Assembly (NCBI GenBank): GCA_028293725.1
Contig: JAQGOE010000131.1
Location: forward strand, 1 to 48,315
Direction of reading: 5' to 3'
Length of the DNA: 48,315 bases
Source: Gammaproteobacteria bacterium
GTDB lineage: Bacteria > Pseudomonadota > Gammaproteobacteria > Steroidobacterales > Steroidobacteraceae
The position numbers and the translations under genes are program-made. A model generated the notes under the pieces. It saw only the letters and a program-made list of their open reading frames with translations. It was not told the DNA's origin and did not search any database. Shown here piece after piece: positions 11,901 to 26,900 of the stretch; position 1 is the first letter of the stretch, and each line of letters opens with the position of its first letter.

Positions 11901-14900
11901 TCGCTGATGGGCAAGCGCCATCCGTACCCGAAGCTCCCCTGCACGCCGCTCTGCAGTGAATCGTACTCGCGCGTGATGTTGAGCGTGTGGCCGTCGAGTA
12001 CGACCGATGCATCCGTATCATCACGCAAGTAGCGCGCGTCTTTCTCTGTCGAATCTACCTGCAACAGAGTCGTAGTCTGCGACACCCGCCCTGTAATGTC
12101 GGTGGCGGTCAGGCGTAACTGGTAGACACCGTTCGCCCACGCGTTGGAATCGAACTGGTACAACGCTCCGGCGACCGAAGTCGTGCCGCTCGCCAGTCGC
12201 GTGTATTGGTCGCTTCCCTGGGGAGCGATCTCGAGCACCCAGTTATTGAGATTGCTGTCAGACACCGTGCCCACGATGTTCGTCGGTGCGGTGACGATGG
12301 CATCCGCCATCGTGGGATCGAAGCCGACGACGGGCGCGGCTGTATCATTCGGGTCACGGATCAGCAGAACTTGAGTCGCGCTGCCTGTAAAACCGTCCGC
12401 GTCGACTGCCGTCGCGACGAGAGTCAGTTGCCCCGGCGCCGTGGCTTGCACGGTCGCCGTGCCGGTTGCATCCAACGACACGACTTGACCGTTTACCGTC
12501 AGGGTCTTCCCGGAGATGGCGCCGAAGGACGACGCCAACACGTGGATCACCACGTTTTCGCCCGGGACGGCCGGAAAACTGGGCGTCATGACAATAGTCA
12601 CTGTCGGCGCCTGCGGCGTGGTCAGCGCGCGCAGAAGCAACGGTGCGCTCGTTGTCAGGGTCCCATCGCTTACGGTGACACTGACGAGGTGGTCACCGGC
12701 CTCACCCGGGGTCGGTGTCCAGGTCAGAATGCCGGTATGCGGGTCGAGGACGGCTCCAGCCGGAAGCCCGGCGGCGCTGTAAGTCAGTGTCGTGTTGCTG
12801 TCCGGATCCGAAGCCAGCACCGGTACGGTCAGCGTCTGACCGAGGAGCACAGCATGGTTCTGTAGCGAGACAATCGGCGGGCGATCCACATTGTCCACGC
12901 GCACCGTGAGGGTCTGCGTCGCGCTCGCGCCGTGGACGTCCGTCACCTCGAACTGGAGGGTATAAGAACCCGCTTGATCGTAGTTCGGCGTCCATTGAAT
13001 CAGGCCGGACTTCTGATTGAGCGTGAAGCCCGGCGGCAGAGCCGTGATCGCGCTGTAAGTGATCGGGTCGGCGTCGGGATCCGCGGCATTCAGGTTGAAG
13101 CTCAGGTTCTGGCCTTCGCGCACCGACTGATCGGGCAGATACGTGAACACCGGCGCCTGATTCGTGTTGGTGACAACCAGGCTCACGGTCTCGCTGCTGG
13201 TGGCATTCCCGTCGGTCGCGGCGAACGTCACCGCGTAGACACCCGCCTGAAAATCGTTCGGAGTCCAGCTCAGCAGGCCGGTCTGTGGGTTGAACGCCGC
13301 TCCTGGAGGCAGGTTGGTCACCTGGTAGGTGATCATATCACCGTCCGGATCGACAGCTTGCAACTGAACTGACAGCGGCTGCCCTTCGGCCACAGTCTGC
13401 GTGCCGATGGGTGCGAGGACCGGGGCTTGGTTCGCGGCGCGAACGACGATGCTCATCGTTCGGGCGTCGTGCTCCGGCGCAGCCTGACCGTTGTTGCCGC
13501 TGTCGGTCACAGTGAAGGTGACCGAGTGCGTCCCGATATCAGCCGCAGTGGGTGTCCACTGGACCGTGGCCTGACCATAGATGGCGCTTGGGGTCACGGT
13601 CGCCCCGGGCGGCAGCCCACTGGTTGACAGGGTCAGCGGATCCTGATTGAGGTCCGTGGCATACAGAGTGAAGCTGAGCGGCTGGCCCACGACAGCGACG
13701 GTGTTGCCGATCCAGGCGAGAAGCGGCGGCTCGTCGGCCGAGAGCGCGCTGACCACGAAGCTGTAGGACGTGGCGAGCGCACCCGCGGCACCGAGGCCAT
13801 CGCCATTATCCGTGGCCGTGAGGGTGACCACGTAGTCACCGCTATCGCCGACTACAGGGGCGAAATGGAAACTGCCAGTGCCGTTCCCATTGTCCGCAAA
13901 TGTCGCGAAGTCAGGTAGGCCGGTCACACTGAGCCTGACCGGGTTGCCGTCCGGGTCGGTGGCACTCACCGGCAGATCGAGGGTTGCTCCACGATTGATC
14001 GACTGGTTGGCAACCGGCGCGATCTGTGGAGCGTGATTTGTCGTGTGAACGACGATCGGGATCACCGTGGTCGTCGACAACGGCGGCCCTGCGCCATTGC
14101 CATCGCCCGTAGCGGTGACAGTCACGGAATAGTTGCCGGCCTGATTCGCTCTCGGTATCCACTGCAGCAGCAGCGTGTCTGGATCGAAAGTGGCCCCCGG
14201 AGGCAGGCCCGTCACTGAGTAAGTCACCGTGGCGGCGGTGCCCTGGAGCGGACTCAGCGCTCCTCCTGTGCCGCGCGACGGCGGAATGTAACCTGGGTTG
14301 CTCGGATCGGAGGCCAGGAGTTGGACGGAGAGCGGCTGACCCTCAGCGATGTTATAAGTACCAAACGCCGGAAAGACCGGCGCAACATCCGTCGGCAGCA
14401 CGGTGATCGTCGTAGTGACTTCGTCCGTGAGGGTGCCGTCGCTCACGTCGAAAGTGACGTTGTAAACCCCCGCGGCCGTGTAGTTCGGATTCCAGGTGAA
14501 CTCTCCGGTGTTCGGGTCCAGAGTCGCGCCCGTCGGGAGCACAGGACTCCAGAAGGTCAACGGGTCACCATTGGCATCTGCAGCCTGGAGCGCGAAGCTC
14601 AGCGCATCGCCCTCACTTACCGTGTATGCAGCCACGGGCGTCAGCACCGGAGCCGCGTTCGCTGCTTGCACGACGACGCTGAAGCTGCGGCTGACCGTGT
14701 TGATTCCATCGCTCACATAGAGCGTAATACCGTTATACGTACCGGTCTGGGTATAGTCAGGTGCCCAGACGATGACATTATTGAGGGGATCGAAACTCGC
14801 TCCGGGAGGCAGGTGGTCGGCCCACTGAATGAGCGGATCTCCGTCAGGATCGAGCGCGCCGAGGCCGATCATGAGCGCCTCGCCCGCCGCGATCGTGTAG

Positions 14901-17900
14901 GTCGCATCCGGATCGGTCACGGTGGGTGCCCGATTTCCGCCGGCCACAGCGATTGCAAACGACTGGGTATCGTAGCCGCCGCGGCCGTCGTACACACGCA
15001 GGACGACCGTCACGGATGCGGGACTGGAGGCTGTCGCATTCCAGCTGAGGACGCCCGTGTTCGGATCGAGCGTCATGCCGTCCGGACCGCTGAACAACAC
15101 GTAGTGGAGCACGGTCCCATCCGGATCGTGCGCGGCCAGCTGGTATTGATAGGGGCTTCCGGCCGTCGCGCTCGTCACCGGCGCAGAATCGATGACCGGC
15201 GGGGTGTTTGGAACGGGCATGGCAAAGACGCCATACCCAACATTCGGTCGCTGCCCGCCAGCGGTACCGAGGGTCACTGTCTGGACGGTAGTGCTTTCCC
15301 CGGGAGCGAGGCGCCCCCCCGTCAGCCCCGCCGAGAGATCGATCAGCCACAACCCGTCGCTCGTGGTGGTGAACGGGCCTTGCGGCTGGCCGGCGAAGTA
15401 CTGCGTCGGATCGATGATGAGCTGCAGGGGCCCGACCAGATCCGAAGTTCCGGTGTTGGTCACCGTAACATCGAAGGACACCGTTCCATCGGCGCGGTCC
15501 GAGCGAGTACCGGCAAAACCGATCTGCACCGTGTCGGTGAAGTTCAGCAGTGTCGTGAAGCTGGCCGTGTACACGGACCCGAGTGCGAGGCCCTCCGCGC
15601 TATCGATAGCATTCGAGACGCGCAGCACATAGTCATCCGCGGCAAGCGGCTCATACGTGAGGGTGACCGTCCGCGTGGCGGTATCGTAATGTACCGACTG
15701 CACCGCGGTGGTCGCGCCGTTGGGCCGAGTCAGGGTGTAGTTGGCTGGATTGATCACCGATCCTGCCTCGGTCACGCCGCCGACATACATGTCATGGTCG
15801 AAGGTGACTGAGATTGTAGGAACCGGTAACGGTATCAACGTGCCATCCGCAGGAGTCGACGCCGTGACCTTTGGCGCGACGACCGGACTGAGAACATCCA
15901 GCTGACCTGTGAGCGCTATCAGTACACGACCATCAGTGGTCGCCCGCAGCACTTCGCCTCGTGTGCCACCCTGGGCGATGGTCACATGTTGGAGGGTCGC
16001 GAGATCCACCATTTCGATGGTCGAACCCGTCGACTGTCCAGCGGGGACGTTGGTTGACAGGAACAACAGGCCCTGCAGCGGGGTGCCCGGCTGACCGAAG
16101 GTGAGCGAATCGATCGGCTCGTTGAATTGCAACATCGCCGTCGCCTTGCCATGCGAGTCGAACTCGTAGACAGTGCCGCGATCCGGCCAGCTCGTGCCCC
16201 ACAGATGTCCATCGGGCGAGAACTGGAGGTCGTCGACCCGGACATCGCTGAAGTGAGCGAACTTACCCGTGGTGGGATCGAACGTCTCGACGCCGCTGCC
16301 CGAGGACACGTACAGCAATCCTGTCGACTGATCTACCGCGAGTGCCTGTGTGATGCCATCACCATAGCTCGCGAGGACGTTGCCGTTGACACTGTCAAGT
16401 AACAACAGCGGGCCACCGCCGGTCGTCACCCACAGATGGCCGCTGTTGTCGAGCGCGAGATTGAACACCGGCTCGTCGAGAGCCGCCCAAGGCGTGCCCG
16501 CGAATCCGCCATCGTGATCGAAACGATAGATCCAGCCGCGGTCCGGACCTCCGCTGACGAGCACGCTCCCATCGGGCATCTGCAAGACCGCGAGTGCGCC
16601 GATACCTGCGCCGCTCGAAGCGAAGCCGGTCACTAAGGCCTGCATCGAAAACGGAGCCAACACACCCGTGAATTCAGGCGAGGCCGTGAGCGGCGTGGTC
16701 GAGGCAACGCCCGCCTGTGCCGCAAGAAACAGCGGATTCGTCGATGGCGTCGTGCTTGCCGGCGGCGGCGGAGCCTGCTCGACCGTCGTCTGTACGGTCG
16801 TCACACTACCCAGGTTGACTGCGCTGCCATCGGACGGCGCCTGCACTCCGAGCGGCGGCTTCTCCCGGTTGCCTGCATTGTCTGTAGCTATTGTCAGGAA
16901 GGTGTAGTGATGTCCCGCCTGGCCCTGATATACCCCCGTGGTCTGCGAAGTCTGGGAGAGCCAGATCTGGTAGTTGCCACCGTCCTCGGAAACATACACG
17001 GTGGCGTACTTGACGCCTGACCCCCCGCTGTCGTCCTGCGACTGCCAGCTGACCTGGTAGTTGTCGCTACCGGGCAGCTGTTGCACCGTGGTCGTCGAGG
17101 TGGGCGCGACTGTGTCGAGCGTCTGCGTTAGCGGCACTGCGTCCATGGATGCAGCCGTGTTGAATATGACGCGCGCGTTCGCCGTGATAGTAGTCCCGCT
17201 AGCGACCCCAACATTGGGCGCCACGGTGTAGCTCACCGTGGCAGTCTGTCCTGGCGCGAGCAGGCCTTTCGTGGCGTCCTGCAGCACTTCGCCGGTTTGC
17301 GGATCGATGGCCTGAAGGAGCCAGGTCGCGGCCCCGCTCTGCGGATCGATGCCGGCGGAGACCCGCAGGATGAACCCCTTCGTTGCGGTGAAGTCGAAGT
17401 CGCCCTGGAAGGTGGCGTGACCGCCAGGGACATGGATGTTGATATTCCCGATCGTCAGATCGCCGAGCCGGAAGCTGTGGTAATCGAGATTGGGATCGAG
17501 CTGGGTGACGATCCGGACTTGCGAGGCGGTCGCGCTGGCTGTTGCCGGATTGTCGAAGCTCACGGTGTACGGAAGCGCGTAACCGGTGGGTAGGAACTGT
17601 TGCGCGCCGTAGCCCTGCGGACCGGTGATCGCGACATCCCGTCCCTGGGCCGCGACGGCTTGCAGATACGAGGAGAGCTCATAGGGAGTGAGCTCGCTCG
17701 TCGCATTCACCGATGCCAGGTCCGGAAGCGCTGGATTGCTGCCGAACCCGACCAGGGGCGAGAAGATATTGAACGTCTCGAACGATGTCGCCGCCGACAG
17801 GCCCGCATCGTATTGTGCCTCGGTGGGCAATGCGGGCACCGGGATGGAAACCTCGTCGCCCTCATCATCGGTGCGCACGTCGTAGTGATCGATCGGCGCG

Positions 17901-20900
17901 AGTTTGGACGGATTATCCCCGTACCACTGGTGGATCTTGGTGAAGAACGTCACCAGATCCGCCTGCGTCTTGTACAGCGAGCCCGCCGGCCCGACCAACA
18001 CGCCGGTGGCGAGCACACTCACAAGGCTCGCGACCTGCGGCGACTGGCTGATTGGGGGTGCCGTATTGCTAGGAAGGAGGATCCCGGCCTGCTCCAGGGC
18101 GGCCAGGTACGAGTCATCCCAGGTGGCGGCGTCGGCGGCGAGCACCTGCAGTGCGGACGTGGCGGTCGGATCCGCCAGGATGGCAGCGCGCAAGGACTCC
18201 GCGACGGCGGTCTGATCCGCTATGAATTCGTCGCGCGTCTCGGGCGTCGCAGCCGCGACGATGTTGAAGCGGAACGGGATCGCCAGCGATTCCAGCTTGT
18301 TAGGTATCGCGTCCTCAGGATCGGTGCTGAGGTAGCGTTCGTACAACCCAGGCGCGAGGTTATCCAGGCTCGGCGGACCTCCGTCCAGGATACCGGCCGC
18401 CGCGAGGTCAGGACGCGCCGCGTACAGCGCTACACGAAAGTCGTTGAAGTCCTTGTTGACTAGGTAAGCGAGTCCGGGATACGTCTGCACGTTGAACGAC
18501 AGTGAGACATTGCCCTGGTTCGCGAGATTCAGAGCGTAGCCGGGCGCGAGGATCTGACCGGTGGTATCCACCGGCGAATCGAGCGAAGCCCAAGGCACAC
18601 CGGACAGCTCGGCGCTCTGCGGCGGGGCGCCCAGGTTTGTCGAGAACGTGAGGAAAGGGATTCCGAAGACGTAGTTGTTGTCGCCCATCGCCGGCACGCC
18701 GTAGGTGAACTTCACATACGGCGTGTCGATGTTGGTGTCACTCGCCACGGTGACTCCGTAATTGCCACTACTTCCAGCGGCAACCACGCGCGGACCACTG
18801 ACACCAACGGTCACGTCGGGGGGAAGAGTCGTTTCGACCAGGTAGCGGTACGCCTCGGTCACCGACTCGCCGTCGGGGTTGATGACCTCCACGTCGTACA
18901 GACCATGTGGGGCGTTGCTCAAATCGAAAATCGCCTGGATGTGCGTCGCGTCCAGCACCTGGTAATTTGAGGGTTCGATCGCGTCGATTCCCGGACGATT
19001 CAACTGGACCACTGCGCCCTGCTGGAACTGCGCACCATAGATGTCGACCGTGACCCACTTGCTGTCACCGCCCTGATCCGATGTCACGTTGGTGATGGTC
19101 AGCGGCAGCAGACTCAACGTCAGGGTCGCGGCTGTATTGGCCCGGGGCTCGCTGTCACCCTGCACCAGGATGTAGTAGACACCGGGCTTGGTCGTCGGCA
19201 CGGTCGCGACCTGGTTCGCCTGCAGGGGCGAGTCGTAGCTCGCATCGAACAGCTGATCGGTCGGGATGTCCCCATACCGGATGTACAATTCATTCGAGGC
19301 CGCCCCGGAGGAGCTGATCAAGCTCGCCTGCAGGGTCTGGCCTTCGGGCACGGTCACCTGGTAAACCTGCAGCTGGCCCGGGGAAAGCGTGAGATTCTGG
19401 GTCACACCGAGCTGCAGTGTCGGAACGTCGACGTTCACGACCCCGTCGGACGCGGTCGTGTTGTTGGTCTCGCCTGGCGGTCCTTCGTAGACCTGGTTGA
19501 GAATGTCCGTACGCACGACGATGTGATACTGACCGACCTTCGCCGGCGGCAGGAGCGCGTTCAGGGTGGCTGTGTAGCTGGCGCCACTGGCCAGATCGCC
19601 GCTATGCGTCACCTTACCGAGCAACAGGTCGCCGACGCTCCAGGTATTGCCGGTCGAGAGATAAACCGCGTCCGTCCAAGAGCCGAGAGCCGGATTGGCG
19701 GCCGTGTTTTGCACGGTCCATGTGATCTGCATGGGCGTCCCGGCCAGGGCGCTGGCGGGAGCGGTAACCTCGTTGACTACCAGATCCGCCGGCGGCGGCT
19801 GCACGATGAGCAGCGGCTGCGCGCTGGCCGTCGCGTTATTGTTCTCGTTGTTGCCTTCGAACACTTCACCGCGCGGCGCCTGTTGCCTGGTCGGATCGGT
19901 GACCACGAATACGTAGTACGGCCCGACCAGATCCGTGGGCAAACGCAGTTGGGTCGACACGTTGTAGCTGGCACCGGCGGCCAGTCCTCCCGTGTGCACG
20001 AGGTCCGCGAGGAAGCGGTCCGAATTGAGGTCCAGGACCTTATCCCGTGACAGGTACACCAGGTCGTCCCAGGTCCCCTCGTCCGGCGGAGTACCGCCAG
20101 TGCCGTTGTTACTCACCGTGTAATTGAGCGTGATGAACTGGCCGGTCTGACCCTGCTGCGGGATGGTCACGGTGCTGACCTGCAGATCCGCTGCCGGAGC
20201 GAGCGAGATCGCGACGGGCAGCACGGCGAGGTTGTTACCCTCACCCTGGTACTCCTTCACCGCCCCACCGGGGCTGGGTACCCAATCCTGGATGGTGCCG
20301 GAAGAACTGCCCGGCCCCTGGTTCACGCTGGCGAGGAACGGGTTGTCGGTCATCAGGAGCAGGTTGAAATTACCCTGTATCGACTCGGGGATCTGTACGC
20401 TCACGGTCCGCGTGTAGCTCGCGCCGGCCGCGAGAAGTCCCTGGCCCGCATGGAAGATGCCCGCGAGCGGCCGGTCCGTCGTATCCAGCGAGGTGTCGGC
20501 TGACAGGTATAACTCATCTGTCCAGGCATCCACGCGCGTGGCATGTGTACCGGTGTTGGTCACCGTGTAAGTGACCTGCACGGTCTCTCCGGACTGCGGA
20601 TTCGGGTCCGACACCGAGAAGGCGGTGACCTGGAGATCCGGTTCGGTGTAATTGACCTGTACCGTTCCCTGGCCGATGTTGTTGGCGGTATTCGACTCGA
20701 AGTCACTGTGCGAATAGAAATCGAGCGCGCCGGCGTTCGATCCCGAGGTGATCTCGGACTGCGGCGCCGAGTTCACGGCATCCGCGATGACGTAGAGATA
20801 GTAGCCACCGCCAAAACCGTCCGGCAGATTGACGTTGAGCGACTCGGTGTAGGTGCCGCCCGCCCCGAGCGGGGTGGTGTTGCTGTGTGCCTTGCTGCCG

Positions 20901-23900
20901 AGGTAAGTGGCGCGCCCTGGAATGAATGTCGGGTCCTTCGAAATCCACACGGTGTCGTACCAGAACTGCGAGCCGCTCCAGGTGGCGGCGCCGTTGTTGA
21001 CTACCGTCCACGACACCGTGAGTGGGTCACCCGAATTGCCCCCCGGGCTCGAGGGGGTGACAGATACGACCTGCAAATCACTCGGGGCATCCGTTACCGA
21101 GACGGCCACTTCGCCCTGGTTGTTGTTCTCGTTGGCCTCGAGGACATCGCCCGTCCGGTGGTTAACGAGATTGATCTCGGAGTCGCTCGACGTGTCGGTC
21201 TCAACGACGATGTATTGACCTTGCGCCGAAGGGGACAAGGTGAAAGTTTGCTGCGCCGTATAGCTCGAGCCGCCGATCAGGCCGCCCGTGTGCTGGACCG
21301 TGCCCAGGAACCAGCGCTGGTTGCCCGGGTCGAGCAGATTGGCCGTGCTGGAGAGCCAGACACCGTCGTACAGACTTCCCGAATAGTCAGCCCCGAGATT
21401 ACCGACCGTCCAGCTCACCGTGTAAGGCTGGCCCGCCTGCCCGTTCGGCGCCGCCTGTACGCTCGTGACGGTGAAGTCAGGCTTGCCCTTGCCCAGGACC
21501 TGGAGCGGCGTGGCCTTGTAGTTATCGCTGTTGAGCTCGTTCGGGTCGTCAGGATTGATGTTGCTGGCGAGGCTGGTCTGGTCGACCACGCCGTAGCTGT
21601 TCGTCCAGGCCGTAATGTAGTACGTCCCGGTATCGAGGTTGTCCGGCAACGTGACGTCGACGATTTCCTGGTAGCTGCCATTCACATCGAGCTTGCCGGT
21701 GTGTTGGACGGTGCCGAGCTCGATGTCGCCGTTCGCCGCGCTGGGCCGGGTCTTGTCCTTGCTGAGCCAGATGGTATCCGTCCAGGCGGTCGCATCCGTT
21801 GGTGCCAGCCCCTGGTTCGTCACCGTGTAGCGCACCTCCACCTGAGATCCGTGCACCGCCTGGGTCGGAGCCACGACATTGCTCGTGACGAGATCCGCGA
21901 ACGGCACCGGGTCGACCGTGAAATGGGCCGCGGTTACGGCACTGCCGTTCGGAAACTCATCAACGGTCTGGTAGGCATTCGGCACGATCAGCAGGTACGC
22001 ATTGCCGCTGTAGCGAATGGGGATCGAGATATTGTTGAGGGCAGTGCTGTATTCCTGCCCGATGTCCAACGCCGACCCGTTATCGAGGCTCCCGACCAGG
22101 ATGTCGTCGGCGCTCAGCTTGCCATCCAACGAGAGATAGACATTGTCCTTCCAACTGCCGGAGGCCGCCGCGGCACCCTGATTGACAACGGTGAAGTCGA
22201 TACCGATGGTGCCGCCCGCGGAGACGTGGTCCGGGAGCTGGTAGGTGGACACCTGCAAATTAGGACGGGGCCGCAGGCCCACGCTCAGGACCTGAGGATC
22301 GACAGTCACGTCGTTGCTGGCCGCACTGCCGTATTCATAGATGGGCGCTGAGCCGGTATTCGTCGTCACGACGAGCTGGTAGACGCCCTGCAGCTTGTTG
22401 GGGAGCTTCACGCTTTCCGTGCGGGCGTAGCTCTTTCCCGCGGTAAGTCCAGCGGCATAAGTGAAAGTGCCGAGCGAGATCAGGGACGCACTCGGATTAT
22501 CGACCTGGCGCAGCGCGAGGGTGTCCTGCCAAGTGCCTAACGCGTCCGCTGCCCCATTGTTCGTCACAGTCCACGAGACATCGATCGAGTCGCCGTCGAG
22601 CGCTGTCGCAGGCGCGTTGATGGCACTCACGGCGAGGTCGGGTGACGGAGAGAGCTGGACAGTGAGCGGAGCGCTCACGCGCTGGTTGTTGTTGGTGTGG
22701 GTGAACTCGAACGGACCCGAGGTGTTCACCACCACGTAATAGGTTCCACTCAACCCGTTGGGCAGGGTGACCGACACGGAGCGCTCATAATTGAGGCCCG
22801 GGTCGAGCTGACCCGCATGAGTGAAGTTTCCGAGATTTGCGATGACGCTCGATCCGTCCGGGTTGCGCGCCAGGGTGACCGTGTCATTCCAGATCGAGCT
22901 GTTCGTCACACCGATGCCCTGATTGAGCACCGTCCAGTCGATGGTGAGTGGCTGCCCGCTCTGGGGTGTGCCGCTCGTGGTGAGCGAGGAGACAACCAGG
23001 TCCGCATACGGGATCGGCATGACGTCGACGGTGTTCGGCGCAGTAGCGACGTTGTTGGCCTTCGATCCGTTCTCGAAGACCTCGTTGTTCGCGTCCGACT
23101 CGACGAAGAGTTGGTAATGCCCGGTGAGCCCCGGGGGCAGCAGGATCTGCTGGTTTTGAGTGTAACTGGCGCCCGATGCGAGTGCCCCGGTGTGCACGAA
23201 GTTCCCGATGACCAGGTCATCTCCATTGCCGACAGTCCCGTCGAGGGAGAGGATGACCCGATCGGTCCAACTCGTGGTCTTGCCCGCCCCCGTACCCTGA
23301 TTAGTGACCGTCCAATCCACCGAAATCCTGGCCGGATCGTCCACGGTCAGCGCAGGCGCGGTGACGTTACTCACGGCCAGATCGGCATACGGCGAGAGTG
23401 CCACCGCGGTACTCGTCGATGCCGAGTCGTTAGTGGTTGAGGTCTCGCTCAGACTTCCAGTCGAGTTCGTTACTACAAAGAAGGTGTAGGTCCCCGTGAG
23501 CCCTAGAGGCAGAGTCACATTGAGCGAGGCGGTATAATTGGCACTGGCCGCCAGCGGCCCGTTCTGGGTGACCGTCCCAAGGACGACATCGTCGGCATTT
23601 CCCAACGTGCCGTCCTTGGATAGGATCACTGTGTCCGTCCAACTCCCGTTGGCCCGCGCCGCTCCGACGTTAGTTACTTGCCAGGAAAGCGGAACGACGT
23701 CGCCAGAATTGGCGTTCGCCGGCGCCGAAACGCTCGACACCGCAAGATCCGGCCGCGCTATCGCGACGGCCTGGGCCGCCGTGGCTTCGTTGTTGCTCTC
23801 ATTACCCCGTTCATAGATATCGTTGTTGATATCGGTCTGTACCACCCAGTGGAAATTGCCCTGAGTATTGAGGTTCTGGGGAATGGTGAACGTCGCGCTG

Positions 23901-26900
23901 CGCGAAACGCCGGAGCCCGCCGCAAGGGTGCCCGTCACCGCAAGGGTGGCGACGCGTACCAGGCTGCCGCCGGTATCGAGGTAGATGCCGTCGGTCCACG
24001 GTCCCTGGGCGCTCGCTGTGCCAGCATTCGTGGCGGTGTAATTGACGGTTACTGCATCGCCCGGCTCAGCAGAGGTCGGGCCGGTGACACCGCTCACTTG
24101 TAGGTCCGGAACCGGCAGGAGACCGACCTGGACCGTACCCAGGCTGACTCCAACGTTGTTTGCCGTATTCCCGTTCTCGAATACGCTGCCCCCCGTGTCA
24201 GTTTTTACTAGGATGTAGTATGTCCCCTGTGCGTCCTGAGGCAGTGTTACGGAGACGCTGTTCGTATAGCTGTCACCGACATTGAGGACGCCCACGTGGC
24301 TCACGGATGGCGCGAGCACGATGGCGGTGCTGTCGAGGGTCGGACTGCGCGACAGAAAAATCTCGTCGTTCCAGAGCGAGCTTTCAGTAGCGGTCGTACC
24401 CGTGTTGCGGACCCGCCAGCTCACATTGACTGTATTCCCCCCTGTGGCGGTCGCCGGTGCACTCACCGCCTCCACTCCCAGATCCGAATACGGAGTGGTG
24501 AGACTGATGGGCCGCGCCGCGCTCGCATTGTTGGCCCGCGTGTCGGGCTCCAGGACCTGCGAGGCGCTATCGCTGACAATGAAGACCGAGTAACTGCCCT
24601 GCAGGTGCGCCGGCAACGTGAAGGCACCCGTCTGGGTGTAACTGGCGCCGGCGGCGAGACCGCCCGTATGAGTGATCGTGCCAAGGTTAATGTCGTCGGC
24701 ATTGCCCAGCACCGCATCGTGCGACAAGATGACTTCATCGCTCCAGGAGCCCGACGCATCCGCCTGCCCTTGGTTCGCCACGGTCCAGGTGAGCGAGATT
24801 GGCGAAGCCGCGACACCGGACGACGGAACCGTGACGCTCGTCAGGGCAAGATCCGCATAAAGAGTCACGGTGGACTGAATTTGCGTCGTCGAGGTGTTGT
24901 TCTGGGTGGCGGTCCCGGCGGGGTTGGTTTCAAACTCGGAAGACTGCCCGACGGTATTCTGATTCGTGGTGACGCTGATCGACAACGTGCCGGCACCGGC
25001 CGCTCCGTCCGGGAGACGGAAAGTCAATGCCCGCGTCTGGAACCCGCCGGAGGCGATGGGGCCCTGCCCTTGCTGGGTGGGGTCGTAGAGCAGCGCGGTG
25101 TTGAGAATGACTTGGCCGGTCGTCGTGTTCGTAACGACGATGTGATCGTTGAAGGTCCCGAAGGTCGAGGCGACACCCTGGTTCCAGTCCTCCCAGAGGA
25201 GAGTCACCGTGCCACCGGCCTGAAGGGTCGGCTGGCTGACCCGCAGATTCTGCACGACCAGGTCCGGGCCGGAGCTGATCGTCTGGCTAGTGGTATTGTT
25301 CGATTCGCCGGTGTTGGCGGGGTTGTCCTCGAAAACCGCGTTGGTCGAGTCGGTGGAGACGGCGAACTGGAACTGCCCGATGCCGCGGCCGTCGCTCGGC
25401 CATGTGAAGGTCGCCGCGTGATCGACGAAGGCCCCCGCCGCCAAGGGTCCGCTCACCGCAGGATCGTAGCTGCCGGTGGCGGTGCCGATGACTTGCCCGG
25501 TCGTGAGATTCGTGATGGCGACAGAATCGGTGAACGCCGCGTTGATCGCGGCATTGCCGGCATTGACGGTCCGCCAGTGTACGGTGACCGTTGCTCCGGG
25601 AGACCAGGCTCCCGGGGGCTGCACGGAGAGGTTCGTGACCTGCACATCCGGGTAGGGCGCGAGTTGCGAGGCAGCCGTCACACTCGTGGTGTTGTTGAAT
25701 TCTGCGGTGGCTCCGCTTTCCGGTACGGTGTTGGCGGCGTCGGTGGTAACCTGAAAGGTTAGATTCCCCGCGCCCGGATGTCCCGGGGGCAGCGTGACGA
25801 GTGCCTGGCGCGTGACACTCTGGCCAGGCTGCAACGCGAAGGCGCCGAGATCGGCGTAGCTCACCAACAGGTTGCCGATGATCTGGTTATTCTGCGAACC
25901 GTTCTTGACGGTGAGCTCGTCTTCCCAACTCGTGCTGGTGGCGGTCGTTCCCTGGTTGTAGACCTGCCAGCTCACCAGTACCTGGCCACCGGAGGTGATA
26001 CCGCCCGAGACCGGGGACACGGTCAGATTCTGTACCACGAGATCCGGACCTGGCGTGGCATCGACGTTGCCGATCGTGATAGCGGCCGAGCTCACCACCG
26101 GAACGGCATCGAAACTGTAACTGGTGCTGCCCGTCAAGTTGAATTGCCCCTCCATCAGCAATGTATAGGTGCCGGTGTAGGCCAGCGTCGTGGTGCCAAT
26201 GTCGTAGCCGCTGCTTCCGTAGACCGCGTTCGGTCCGAAGACCGTGTGTCCGTAGGGGTCGATCAGGCGCCAGTACACCGGCAGCGCGCCGGAAATGCTC
26301 GTGACGTCGAAGAAGTAGCTCTGCCCGGCCGTGGCGCTGAATTGATAGATGTTGGTGGAGTTTGCGGGATTGAGGGTGCCGCTCACGGCGGAGCCGGGCG
26401 TGATCGCGATCGCCTGCGACATGTCGTCCAGGCGAAAGCTGTAAGCGCCCGTCGTATCGCTCGCGGCGTTGACGGTCAACGAGTAGCTGCCGGCAACCAG
26501 GGCGAACGCGACGGTACCCGACTGCTGCCCGCCATCGGAGTTGTTGAAATTGCGGCCGGCAACCACCGTTCCTTGCGGACCGGCGAGCGCCCAGAACAGG
26601 TTCCCATTGTTGGTCAGCGAGTCGAAATAGACCGTCGTGGCCTGCGCCAGGGTAAAAGAGTAGGTGTTACTTTGCCCCACCTTCGCAATCGAGTCGGAGA
26701 CGGTCGTGTTGAGCGCCACCGCCGCCGTCGTCGTGATCACCGGCTGGACGTTGATGGTGTAGTTGTCGGTTCCCGTGTTACCGGAGTAGCCCTCCACCAG
26801 GAGGGTATAGGTCCCGGTGTACGCCAGCGTCACGCTGCCGCCGGAACCGGTGCCGATGTTGCCGGGAGCGAAGACCGTACCTCCATATGGATCCAGCAGC

